Assembly (NCBI GenBank): GCA_012270545.1
Contig: JAAXID010000241.1
Span: 1 to 33,563 of the forward strand
From: Anaerolineae bacterium
GTDB taxonomy: Bacteria; Chloroflexota; Anaerolineae; Aggregatilineales; Phototrophicaceae
Direction: 5' to 3'
Length of the DNA stretch: 33,563 nucleotides
Within the stretch, counting starts at the first letter, position 1, and the number at the start of each line of letters is the position of its first letter. Below, one piece after another: positions 10,035 through 17,513 of the stretch. Position numbers and translations under genes: made by a program. A model generated the notes under the pieces. That model was not told the origin of the DNA, did no database searches, and saw only the letters and a program-made list of their open reading frames with translations.

Positions 10035-10781
10035 ATGAAACTGACGAGCGACTTACACGTTGTCGGCGGCGGCTATTTTGGATTTGGGCTATCTGGGCGG
10101 CTGGACTGCCATGTCTTCGTGCTCAATAGCGGTTCGGAGCTGGCGCTAATCGACCCCGGCATGGGCATGGATCGGGACTTCGACACGATATTGGACAACA
10201 TCCGCGATGACGGCCTGGACCCCGGCAAGATCCGCAAGCTGATTCTGACGCATTATCATTGCGATCATATCGGCGCCGCCGCCGAAGCGCAGAAGCGGCT
10301 CGATGTCGAAGTGTATTCGTCAGCCTTTGCCGCGCCGGTCATTCGCAACGCCGATGAGAAAGCGGTCGCCCTGGACGTCGCCAAAGCCGCCAACTTCTTC
10401 CCGGCAGATTTCTACTTGCCGCCCTGCCCCGTCGACGTAGAACTCGTCGAAGGCGATGTGATCAAGGTCGGCAATCTGGAGCTTGAGACCTTCGAGACGC
10501 CGGGACATTGCGATGGCCACCTCAGCTTCCTCATGCGCGGCGGCGACCGCAGCTACTTGCTCGGCGCCGATCTGGTCTTCTGGGGTGGCAAAGTCGTCTG
10601 GCAGAATATCCACGACTGCCGCATCGATGCCTACGCCGACAGCATGTTCAAGATGGAGAAACACGATTTCGACGCGCTTGTTCCCGGGCATCTGCAAATC
10701 TCATTGCGCGAGGGCAAGACGCATCTGGATGCGGCCTGCGCGGCCTTTCGGCAGTTGGCTGTCCCGCCGAATTTGCTTTGA
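10035..10781 (+). CDS. MBL-fold metallo-hydrolase
   Basis: This is a metallo-beta-lactamase-fold hydrolase of the glyoxalase II/lactonase-like group, 248 residues, complete and cytoplasmic. The metal-binding motif is THYHCDHIGA (H73, H75, D77, H78); further ligands are H158 in TPGHCDGHL, D179 in LLGADLVF and H219 in VPGHLQ. The start is supported by GGAG eight bases upstream. It is divergent from the VOC gene and precedes the oligosaccharide importer by 141 bases. The substrate is unknown; hydrolysis of a thioester, lactone or phosphoester is possible. Confidence 0.9.
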   Translation: MKLTSDLHVVGGGYFGFGLSGRLDCHVFVLNSGSELALIDPGMGMDRDFDTILDNIRDDGLDPGKIRKLILTHYHCDHIGAAAEAQKRLDVEVYSSAFAAPVIRNADEKAVALDVAKAANFFPADFYLPPCPVDVELVEGDVIKVGNLELETFETPGHCDGHLSFLMRGGDRSYLLGADLVFWGGKVVWQNIHDCRIDAYADSMFKMEKHDFDALVPGHLQISLREGKTHLDAACAAFRQLAVPPNLL

Positions 10782-10859
10782 CGCCCCGAAGGATACCATT
10801 ATCGCAGGCGGCAGACGAATCGCATTCGGCTCAACGCGTCAGCAGATAAGGAGGCAATA

Positions 10860-10883
10860 TCGAACAATCGACAGATTGAACGA
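10860..10883. promoter_or_regulatory. Imperfect palindrome upstream of binding-protein gene 1
   Basis: The sequence has arms TCGAACAATC and GATTGAACGA around a four-base centre, with two mismatched positions. It lies about 40 bases before the binding-protein start, between an orphan AAGGAGG-like purine stretch and the true ribosome binding site. It is a candidate operator for a LacI-type regulator or a small leader hairpin; no regulator gene is in the window. Confidence 0.3.
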
Positions 10884-10922
10884 TTCGCGCGCTGGCGCAG
10901 ATAACTATTTAAGGAGAACCAC

Positions 10923-12179
10923 ATGAATTTACGCAGACTATGTTTCGCTGTACTCACGATAGTATTGGTCTTTGGCAGCTTGCCGATCTCGGCACAAGCG
11001 GAAGAGATCAATATGACCATGTGGGTTCGCTTGATCAGCTTCCAGACACAAACACTGGTTGATGCCTGGAACGCTAATAACGACAGCCAGATTGAATTGA
11101 CCGTCGTCCCCGCCGGCACCGAGTTTGTGACCAAGATGGGCGCCGCCATCGCCGCCGGCGAACAGCCGGATATCGCCAGCATTGACCTCATCTTCACCCC
11201 CGTCTTTTCGTCGGCCGGTCAGCTTATCGACATCACCGAATATGTTCAGGCGCTGCCCTACGTCGACGATCTGACGCCGGCGCATATGCGACTGGGCATG
11301 TTCGAGGGACGCAACTATGCCGTGCCGACTGCCGTAGACGGTTCCTTCATGGTTTACAATAAAGACCTCTTTGAGCAAGCCGGGCTCGATCCCGAGGATC
11401 CGCCGTCCAACTGGGATGAATTACTAGACGCCGCGCGCGCCATCACCGCCCTGGGCGACGATATCTACGGCTATTGGTTCTCCGGGAATTGCGCCGGCTG
11501 CCTCGGCTTCATTCACATGCCCTTCGTCTGGGCGAACGGCGGCCGATTCTTCAGCGAAGACAACAGCGAAGCCACCATCAGCAATGAGCCGGCTATGCGC
11601 GACATGCTGGAGCTGTTCCGCACCATGTGGGAAGAGAGCTTGGTGCCGGAGGGTGCGGCCGTCGACAACGGCGCCAATTTCGTCAGCGCCTTCGTCGCCG
11701 GTAATATAGGCATGGCCGGCGTCGGTAATTTCGCCTTGCCAACTTTCGTCAACGACCACCCGGACCTGAACTTCGGCGTCTTCCACTTTCCAGGGATGGA
11801 TGGCGGCAGCGCGTCTTTCGCCGGCGGCGATGTCATCGCCATTCCCGCGGGCACGGAACATGTTGAGGAAGCCTGGCGCTTCATCGAGTGGACGCTCAGC
11901 GAAGAGGCGCAGCTCGAAATCTACGCGGCGAACGGTCAGATTCCCGTCCGTCTCTCGCTTGTTGACAACGAATACTTCGAGGGCGATGAACGCCAACACC
12001 TGGCCGCCAGCGCCCTAGCGGTTGGCCACGCGCCCTGGTCCACAGTCTTCCCGCGGTTATTTAACGACCCGAACGGACCTTGGCTGGAAATGTTCCAGGT
12101 CGGGGTTCTGGATGGCGATATCGACGGCGCGCTGGAAGTCGCTCAAGAACGCTTCACGCAGATCATGGCGGAAGGCTAG
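10923..12179 (+). CDS. ABC oligosaccharide-binding protein, family 1 (tandem copy A)
   Basis: This is an extracytoplasmic binding protein of the MalE/UgpB-like family 1, 418 residues. A signal peptide (MNLRRLCFAVLTIVLVFGSL) ends near SAQAEE with no lipobox. The mature protein has the family landmarks KMGAAIAAGEQPDIASID, GRNYAVPTAVDGSFMVYNKD and HVEEAWRFIEWTLSEEAQ. A CAGC pair of cysteines in NCAGCLGF may form a disulfide. The ribosome binding site AAGGAG is well placed. The next gene encodes a close paralogue over the whole length, so this is a tandem duplication. With the permeases and GH127 genes downstream, an arabinose-containing oligosaccharide is a reasonable ligand (inference). Confidence 0.93.
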   Translation: MNLRRLCFAVLTIVLVFGSLPISAQAEEINMTMWVRLISFQTQTLVDAWNANNDSQIELTVVPAGTEFVTKMGAAIAAGEQPDIASIDLIFTPVFSSAGQLIDITEYVQALPYVDDLTPAHMRLGMFEGRNYAVPTAVDGSFMVYNKDLFEQAGLDPEDPPSNWDELLDAARAITALGDDIYGYWFSGNCAGCLGFIHMPFVWANGGRFFSEDNSEATISNEPAMRDMLELFRTMWEESLVPEGAAVDNGANFVSAFVAGNIGMAGVGNFALPTFVNDHPDLNFGVFHFPGMDGGSASFAGGDVIAIPAGTEHVEEAWRFIEWTLSEEAQLEIYAANGQIPVRLSLVDNEYFEGDERQHLAASALAVGHAPWSTVFPRLFNDPNGPWLEMFQVGVLDGDIDGALEVAQERFTQIMAEG

Positions 12180-12197
12180 CCTCGCAATCTTTGAATA

Positions 12198-12219
12198 CCC
12201 GCGGGATTCGACTGGCGGG
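12198..12219 (+). terminator. Stem-loop after binding-protein gene A
   Basis: CCCGC (12198-12202) pairs with GCGGG (12215-12219) around a 12-base loop, about 20 bases after the stop codon, followed by CACTCTTTCCCC. It could be a weak terminator or a 3' mRNA stabiliser separating copy A from copy B. The 259-base gap that follows contains no reading frame I would defend. Confidence 0.35.
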
Positions 12220-12268
12220 CACTCTTTCCCCACACGCTGGCGAAACAACGGCGAACGAGCAGCGCATG

Positions 12269-12296
12269 TTGGCAATTGGTCAGCACCTGCTATAAA
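12269..12296 (+). promoter_or_regulatory. Candidate sigma70-type promoter for binding-protein gene B
   Basis: TTGGCA and TATAAA are separated by 16 bases, 143 bases before the start of copy B, which would give an untranslated leader of about 135 bases. If real, the second binding protein and the permeases can be expressed apart from copy A. This is a motif match only. Confidence 0.4.
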
Positions 12297-12438
12297 CTAG
12301 CGTAGTCTCCGTCTTGAGTGGGATGGCCCATGCCTCGCGATAATTGCGGCGCCAAGCGGACCAAGTACGACATGTCGAAAGCTCAATTCTGAGGTGTGAC
12401 GATCCGAACTTTGTTCAATTTAGAAAGGATGCAGTATC

Positions 12439-13689
12439 ATGATTTCTCGTAAGACAATTCTGCTTGTACTCGCGTTTGTACTGGTCTTGGGCAGCCTGCC
12501 GCTCATGGCGCAGGACGACCAGATCAACATGACGATGTGGGTTCGGTCGATCCCCTTCCAAACGCAGGCCTTGGTCGATGAGTGGAACGCCAACAATGAC
12601 AGCCAGATCGAGTTGACCGTTATCCCGAGTGGCGAGTTTGTCACCAAGATGGGCGCCGCCATCGCCGCCGGCGAACCGCCCGATATCGCCAGCATTGATT
12701 TGATTTACACACCCGCCTTTTCGGCCGCCGGTCAATTGGTCGATATCACCGATTTCGTCAGGGAACTGCCCTACGCCGACAGCTTGACGCCGGCGCATAT
12801 GGAATTGGGCATGTATGAGGGACGCAATTACGCCGTGCCAACGGGAGTAGACGGCTCTTTCATCGTTTACAACATCGACCTTTTTGAGCAGGCGGGCTTG
12901 GATCCGGAGGATCCGCCGTCAACCTGGGACGAAATGCTGGAGGCGGCGCGCGCTATCAACGCCCTTGGCGACGACATTTACGGCTATTGGTTCTCGATGA
13001 ACTGCGCCGGCTGCAACGCCTTCACCTTCCTGCCTTTCATCTGGGCCAGCGGCGGCGATGTGCTCAGCGACGACTACGCCGAAGCGACCATCACGTCGGA
13101 CCCGATCGTGCGCGAGGCGCTTGAATTCTACAACACGATCTGGGAAGAAGGTCTCGTGCCCGAGGGCGCCAGCATCGACAACGGCAGCAACTTCGTCAGC
13201 GCCTTTGCCGCCGGCAACATCGGTATGAGCGGCACAGGCAACTTCGCTATCCCCATTTACGCCAACGATCATCCGGATTTGAACTTCGGCGTTTTCCATA
13301 TTCCGGGTAAAGAGGGCGGCGCAGCCTCCTTCGGCGGCGGCGATGTCATCGCGATAGCAAGCGGCTCCGAACATGTCGAAGAAGCCTGGCGCTTCATCGA
13401 ATGGACCATGAGCGATGAGGCGCAGATTGAGATTTACGCCGCCAACGGTCAGATTCCGGTCCGCCTCGAGCTGATCGATAACCCGTACTTCGAGGGCGAT
13501 GATCGCCAGCTCACCGCCGCCAGCGCTTTGGCAGTTGGTCATACGCCCTACACCACCGTCTACAACGACCTATTTAACGACCCCAACGGTCCCTGGCTGG
13601 AGATGCTGCAAATCGCGATACTGGATGGCGATATCGATGGCGCGCTTGAGCTTGGGCAAGAGCGCTTCACCCAGATTATGGAAGGTTAG
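12439..13689 (+). CDS. ABC oligosaccharide-binding protein, family 1 (tandem copy B)
   Basis: This is the second family 1 binding protein, 416 residues, alignable without large gaps to copy A and identical at most positions. It has a signal peptide (MISRKTILLVLAFVLVLGSL) with likely cleavage at LMAQDD and no lipobox. It shares KMGAAIAAGEPPDIASID, the CAGC pair and the C-terminal NDPNGPWLEM. Differences cluster just after CAGC (NAFTFLPFIWASGG against LGFIHMPFVWANGG in copy A) and around GNFAIPIYANDHP. Loops like these could touch the ligand, so the two copies may bind different sugars (inference). An AAAGGA site precedes the ATG. It is followed by a strong stem-loop and then two permease genes. 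Confidence 0.93.
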   Translation: MISRKTILLVLAFVLVLGSLPLMAQDDQINMTMWVRSIPFQTQALVDEWNANNDSQIELTVIPSGEFVTKMGAAIAAGEPPDIASIDLIYTPAFSAAGQLVDITDFVRELPYADSLTPAHMELGMYEGRNYAVPTGVDGSFIVYNIDLFEQAGLDPEDPPSTWDEMLEAARAINALGDDIYGYWFSMNCAGCNAFTFLPFIWASGGDVLSDDYAEATITSDPIVREALEFYNTIWEEGLVPEGASIDNGSNFVSAFAAGNIGMSGTGNFAIPIYANDHPDLNFGVFHIPGKEGGAASFGGGDVIAIASGSEHVEEAWRFIEWTMSDEAQIEIYAANGQIPVRLELIDNPYFEGDDRQLTAASALAVGHTPYTTVYNDLFNDPNGPWLEMLQIAILDGDIDGALELGQERFTQIMEG

Positions 13690-13702
13690 CCTTTCAACAC
13701 TC

Positions 13703-13735
13703 AAGAGCCTGCCATGCCACGGTATGGCGGCTCTT
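13703..13735 (+). promoter_or_regulatory. Strong stem-loop between binding-protein gene B and the permease genes
   Basis: AAGAGCCTGCCAT (13703-13715) pairs with ATGGCGGCTCTT (13724-13735) with one bulged base and an eight-base loop, starting 14 bases after the stop codon. It is followed by ATTCCCTT, a weak T-run. Its place, after the binding protein and before the permeases, matches the intergenic hairpins that keep binding-protein mRNA abundant in other importer operons. Confidence 0.65.
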
Positions 13736-13780
13736 ATTCCCTTGACAACTTCCGCCGAGTAGATTGAACGAAATCATCTG

Positions 13781-14683
13781 GTGACGATGAGGCAGACCGC
13801 GTTGTTGAATCTCAGCTGGGAGCAGCGCCGTAAACTAACGGGGCTGCTTTTCGTTACCCCAACTGTCGCTTTCGTGACCGTGTTTTTCATCATTCCGCTG
13901 ATCATGACTGTCTACATGTCTTTTCATGATTGGCCGCTTTTCGGCGAACGAGCCTTCACCGGTTTGGAGAACTACCAGGAACTGTCCAAAGACCGACAGT
14001 ATCTCAAGAGCCTCGATTTCACATTTCGCTACACGGCGCTGATCACGCCCCCTATTTTCGTTCTGGGTTTCATTCTCGCTTCATTGGTCCGCCACAACAT
14101 TCGCTATATTGGAATCTTTCGCACCATTTTCTTCTTGCCGGTAGTGATCGGTTTGGGCGTATCAAGTCTGCTCTGGGTCTGGATGTTGGATGATCGGATC
14201 GGCGTCTTCAACAAGATCCTGCTTGACTTGAATCTGATTCCGAAGGCACAGCTTTTCCTTGGCCGACCCAACACCGCCATGAACGTCATTATTCTATCGG
14301 TGGTGTGGAAGACAGTCGGCTTCACGATGATTTTGCTGCTGGCGGGCTTGCAGGCGATCCCGGATGAACTCTACGAATCGGCCGAGGTCGATGGCGCCGG
14401 CTATTTCAGAAAGCTGTTTTACATCACCTTGCCGCTCATGCGCCGCACGATCGCGCTCGCCCTGATTCTGTCCGTCATCGGGTCTGTCCTGTCATTTGAC
14501 CAGTTCTACATCATGACGCGCGGCGGACCCCGCAACAGCACGATATCCATTGTCTTTTGGATCTTCAATAACTCTTTCACCTATTTCAAGATGGGCTACG
14601 GCGCGGCTATGTCTATCGTGCTCCTTGGCATTCTGGTGGCGCTGACCGGTACTCAATTATTCGTCTTGCGGGAAAAAGAATAG
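13781..14683 (+). CDS. ABC oligosaccharide permease, MalF/UgpA type
   Basis: This is an inner-membrane permease of a family 1 (CUT1) importer, 300 residues with six expected helices. The EAA-type cytoplasmic loop that contacts the ATPase is visible as ELYESAEVDGAGYFRKLFYITLPLM. The start is uncertain: the track uses GTG at 13781, an ATG follows at 13787, and neither has a clear Shine-Dalgarno sequence. The stop is directly abutted by the ATG of the next permease. No ATPase gene of the MalK type is in the cluster. Confidence 0.92.
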   Translation: MTMRQTALLNLSWEQRRKLTGLLFVTPTVAFVTVFFIIPLIMTVYMSFHDWPLFGERAFTGLENYQELSKDRQYLKSLDFTFRYTALITPPIFVLGFILASLVRHNIRYIGIFRTIFFLPVVIGLGVSSLLWVWMLDDRIGVFNKILLDLNLIPKAQLFLGRPNTAMNVIILSVVWKTVGFTMILLLAGLQAIPDELYESAEVDGAGYFRKLFYITLPLMRRTIALALILSVIGSVLSFDQFYIMTRGGPRNSTISIVFWIFNNSFTYFKMGYGAAMSIVLLGILVALTGTQLFVLREKE

Positions 14684-15592
14684 ATGGCAGCGACTTCACT
14701 ACAGGACGCGCAGGTCGACAAGGGCGCGATGACGCAGCAGGAAATCCGCCGATTGCGCCGGCGTGCGTTCTTGTGGCTGCGTTACCTCGTGCTGGTCATC
14801 CTGGCGCTTCTTTTCCTGTTTCCCATCGCCTGGTCACTCGTCAATTCCATAAAGTTGCCGGCCGAGGCGCTGGCGGTGCCGCCGACTTATCTGCCGACTG
14901 AAATCTCCTTGCAAAACTACGAGGAACTCACAACCTATGGGAAAATCGGCATCGCCCAACATGTCTACAACAGCACGGTCGTCGCGTTGATAACGGTCGT
15001 GGGCAGCATTGTGCTGAGCACACTTGGCGGCTACGGGTTCGCGCGCTTCAACTTTCCCGGCAAAAATGTTCTCTTCATCATGGTGCTCTCCACCCTGATG
15101 ATTCCCTTTCAGTCGATCTTGATACCGCTATTTGTCATGATCGTTCAAGTTGATTTGCACGACACCTTGTTTGGTCTCGCGCTTGTGTACATTACTTTTC
15201 AGTTGCCATTTGGCATTTTTCTCATGCGCAACAGTTTCCTCGCCGTGCCACTTGAGATCGAAGAATCGGCGCTGCTGGACGGCTGCAGTTCGTTGAGCGT
15301 TCTCTATCGTCTGATGCTGCGGCTGGTGCTGCCGGGCATCGTCACCGTGGCCATCTACGCTTTCATTAACTCCTGGAACGAATTCCTCGCCGCGCTGATT
15401 TTCATGTCCGATCAGGACAAATTCACATTGCCAGTTTTTCTCACCACGATTCGCTACGGCATCTGGGGAGATGTAAACTGGGGCGCTTTGCAGGCCGGCG
15501 TAATTGTCTCCATCATTCCCAGCCTGGGCATTTTCTTGGCGCTGCAGCGTTACTACATGGACGGGCTGATGGGCGGCGCGGTCAAGAATTAG
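14684..15592 (+). CDS. ABC oligosaccharide permease, MalG/UgpE type
   Basis: This is the partner permease of the same importer, 302 residues. It has an N-terminal hydrophobic helix (YLVLVILALLFLFPIAWSLV), and its EAA loop reads EIEESALLDGCSSLSVLYRL. The family's typical C-terminal GAVKN is present. It begins on the base after the upstream stop, so translation is coupled. It is 25 bases upstream of the first GH127-type gene, tying transport to arabinoside hydrolysis. Confidence 0.94.
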   Translation: MAATSLQDAQVDKGAMTQQEIRRLRRRAFLWLRYLVLVILALLFLFPIAWSLVNSIKLPAEALAVPPTYLPTEISLQNYEELTTYGKIGIAQHVYNSTVVALITVVGSIVLSTLGGYGFARFNFPGKNVLFIMVLSTLMIPFQSILIPLFVMIVQVDLHDTLFGLALVYITFQLPFGIFLMRNSFLAVPLEIEESALLDGCSSLSVLYRLMLRLVLPGIVTVAIYAFINSWNEFLAALIFMSDQDKFTLPVFLTTIRYGIWGDVNWGALQAGVIVSIIPSLGIFLALQRYYMDGLMGGAVKN

Positions 15593-15617
15593 CAGCTCAC
15601 ATATTCAAAGGCTCGCA

Positions 15618-17513
15618 ATGGACAAGCTGCCTCAGAATCGCCAGCCCTTGTATCCCGCGGCATTTCAAGCGCTGCCCCTGGGCGCCATCAAACCGCGCGG
15701 CTGGCTGCTGAACCAGTTGCGCGTGCAAGCGAATGGACTAACGGGCCACCTCGACGAATTCTGGCCCGATGTGGGAGCGGACAGCGGCTGGCTGGGCGGC
15801 GACGGCGAATCCTGGGAGCGCGGTCCCTACTATCTCGATGGCTTGCTGCCATTGGCGCATCTGCTTGATGACGAGCGCCTTCTCAAAAAGGTCGAGCCCT
15901 GGATCGAATGGACGCTGCACAGCCAGGATGAGCGCGGCTACTTCGGACCGCAGCTCCCCGACTGGTGGCCGCGTATGATTATGCTGAAGGTGCTGATGAT
16001 GCACTACGAAGTCAGCGCAGACGAGCGCGTCCTCCAACTGATGACCAATTACTTCCGCTATCAGCTGCGCGTTCTGCCGGTGAAGCCGCTGTATCTATGG
16101 GGCTGGGCGCGCGCGATGGACAACGTACTGGCTGCCCATTGGCTGTACAACTTCACCGGTGACGAATTCCTCCTGAACTTGGCTCAGCTGCTAATTGACA
16201 GCACGCTCGACTGGCCCGAATTACAAGCGAACTACGGCCTGCGCCACGTGTTACCACTGAAAGAGTGGAATCACGGGATGATGACGCACGGACCCAACAA
16301 TGCGATGGGGGTCAAAGCCGGTGGCGTCTTCTATGTGCAGACGGGAAAACCGTGGCACCAGATGGCCTCTCGACTCGGCATCGAAAACTTGATGCGGCAT
16401 CATGGTCAGCCCAACGGCGTCTTCAGTTGCGACGAACATCTCAACGGCACATCGCCCGTCAGCGGCAGCGAGCTCTGTGCCGTTGCCGAGTTCATGTTCT
16501 CACTGGAAGAACTGATGCGGATACTGGGCGATCCCTTCTTCGGCGATCAATTGGAACAGGTGGCCTACAACGCATTCCCCGCCACCTTCAGTCCCGACAT
16601 GTGGGCTCACCAATACGATCAGCAGGTGAATCAAGTTCTGGCGACGGTCGCGGAGCGTAACTGGACCGACAATACGGACCCATCAAACATCTTCGGTCTG
16701 GAGCCGCATTATGGCTGTTGCACCGCCAATATGCACCAGGCTTGGCCCAAATTCACCAAGAGCCTCTTCATGGCGACGCCGGGCGGTGGGCTCGCCGCGG
16801 TCGCCTATGCGCCTTCCCAGGCAACGACGACCGTGGCGAATGGCATTCCCGTGTCCATTACTGAGTCGACTGAATACCCTTTCAAGGGCGAGATAACATT
16901 TGACTTCGAGCTGGATTCGCCTTGCGAATTTGATTTCCACCTGCGCCTCCCGGATTGGGCGGAAGAAGTCCAACTGACGATCAACGGGAAAACTGAAACA
17001 CTTGGCGCCGCCGGCACCTTTCATGTGATCGAACGACAGTGGCAATCGGGCGACAGCGTTGCGCTCGAACTGCCAATGGATCTGCGCCTGTGCGAAGGGC
17101 ACAAGGGTTTGCTGTCTGTGTTTCGCGGTCCGCTGCTGTTCGGCTCCCGAATCGATGAAGAGTGGCGACAGATCGCCGGCGAGCTGCCACACGCCGATTG
17201 GGAGATTTACCCCAAATCGGCCTGGAATTATGGCCTGATCCCTGACGACGAGACGGTACTTGCGGGCCTTCAAGTGAAAGAGGCAAAGCCCAGCAAGATT
17301 CCCTTCTCCACAGATGATCCGCCGGTAACCCTTAAGGTGGCGGCAAGGCAACTGCCGCAATGGACCCTGCAAGACAATTCCGCCGCCGATATCGATGTCG
17401 GACCTCATCTCACTGACGAAGCGACCGAGGAGATAACGCTGATTCCCTACGGCTCGACTCAACTGAGAATCGCGGCTTTTCCCATTGCGCGGACCGAAAA
17501 GGACGAGGAATGA
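15618..17513 (+). CDS. DUF1680 / GH127-like glycoside hydrolase (divergent)
   Basis: This is a 631-residue protein of the beta-L-arabinofuranosidase (PF07944) superfamily. The fold pattern is an alpha/alpha barrel (GPYYLDGLLPLAHLLDDERL, repeated helices) followed by beta domains. The cysteine-zinc centre is recognisable: E285-x-C287 in GSELCAV and C367-C368 in YGCCTANMHQ; a candidate acid/base is E273 in CDEHLNG. The spacing between that Glu and E285 is shorter than in HypBA1-type enzymes and CCPTN is changed to CCTAN, so it belongs to a different subgroup, perhaps GH146-like or unassigned. No signal peptide is seen, implying cytoplasmic action on imported oligosaccharides. Its end overlaps the next gene by four bases. 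Confidence 0.86.
   Translation: MDKLPQNRQPLYPAAFQALPLGAIKPRGWLLNQLRVQANGLTGHLDEFWPDVGADSGWLGGDGESWERGPYYLDGLLPLAHLLDDERLLKKVEPWIEWTLHSQDERGYFGPQLPDWWPRMIMLKVLMMHYEVSADERVLQLMTNYFRYQLRVLPVKPLYLWGWARAMDNVLAAHWLYNFTGDEFLLNLAQLLIDSTLDWPELQANYGLRHVLPLKEWNHGMMTHGPNNAMGVKAGGVFYVQTGKPWHQMASRLGIENLMRHHGQPNGVFSCDEHLNGTSPVSGSELCAVAEFMFSLEELMRILGDPFFGDQLEQVAYNAFPATFSPDMWAHQYDQQVNQVLATVAERNWTDNTDPSNIFGLEPHYGCCTANMHQAWPKFTKSLFMATPGGGLAAVAYAPSQATTTVANGIPVSITESTEYPFKGEITFDFELDSPCEFDFHLRLPDWAEEVQLTINGKTETLGAAGTFHVIERQWQSGDSVALELPMDLRLCEGHKGLLSVFRGPLLFGSRIDEEWRQIAGELPHADWEIYPKSAWNYGLIPDDETVLAGLQVKEAKPSKIPFSTDDPPVTLKVAARQLPQWTLQDNSAADIDVGPHLTDEATEEITLIPYGSTQLRIAAFPIARTEKDEE

Noticed and set aside
16683-17462. 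Minus-strand ORF of 259 residues
   Set aside because: It lies entirely within the DUF1680 gene on the other strand; composition is typical of a shadow frame.
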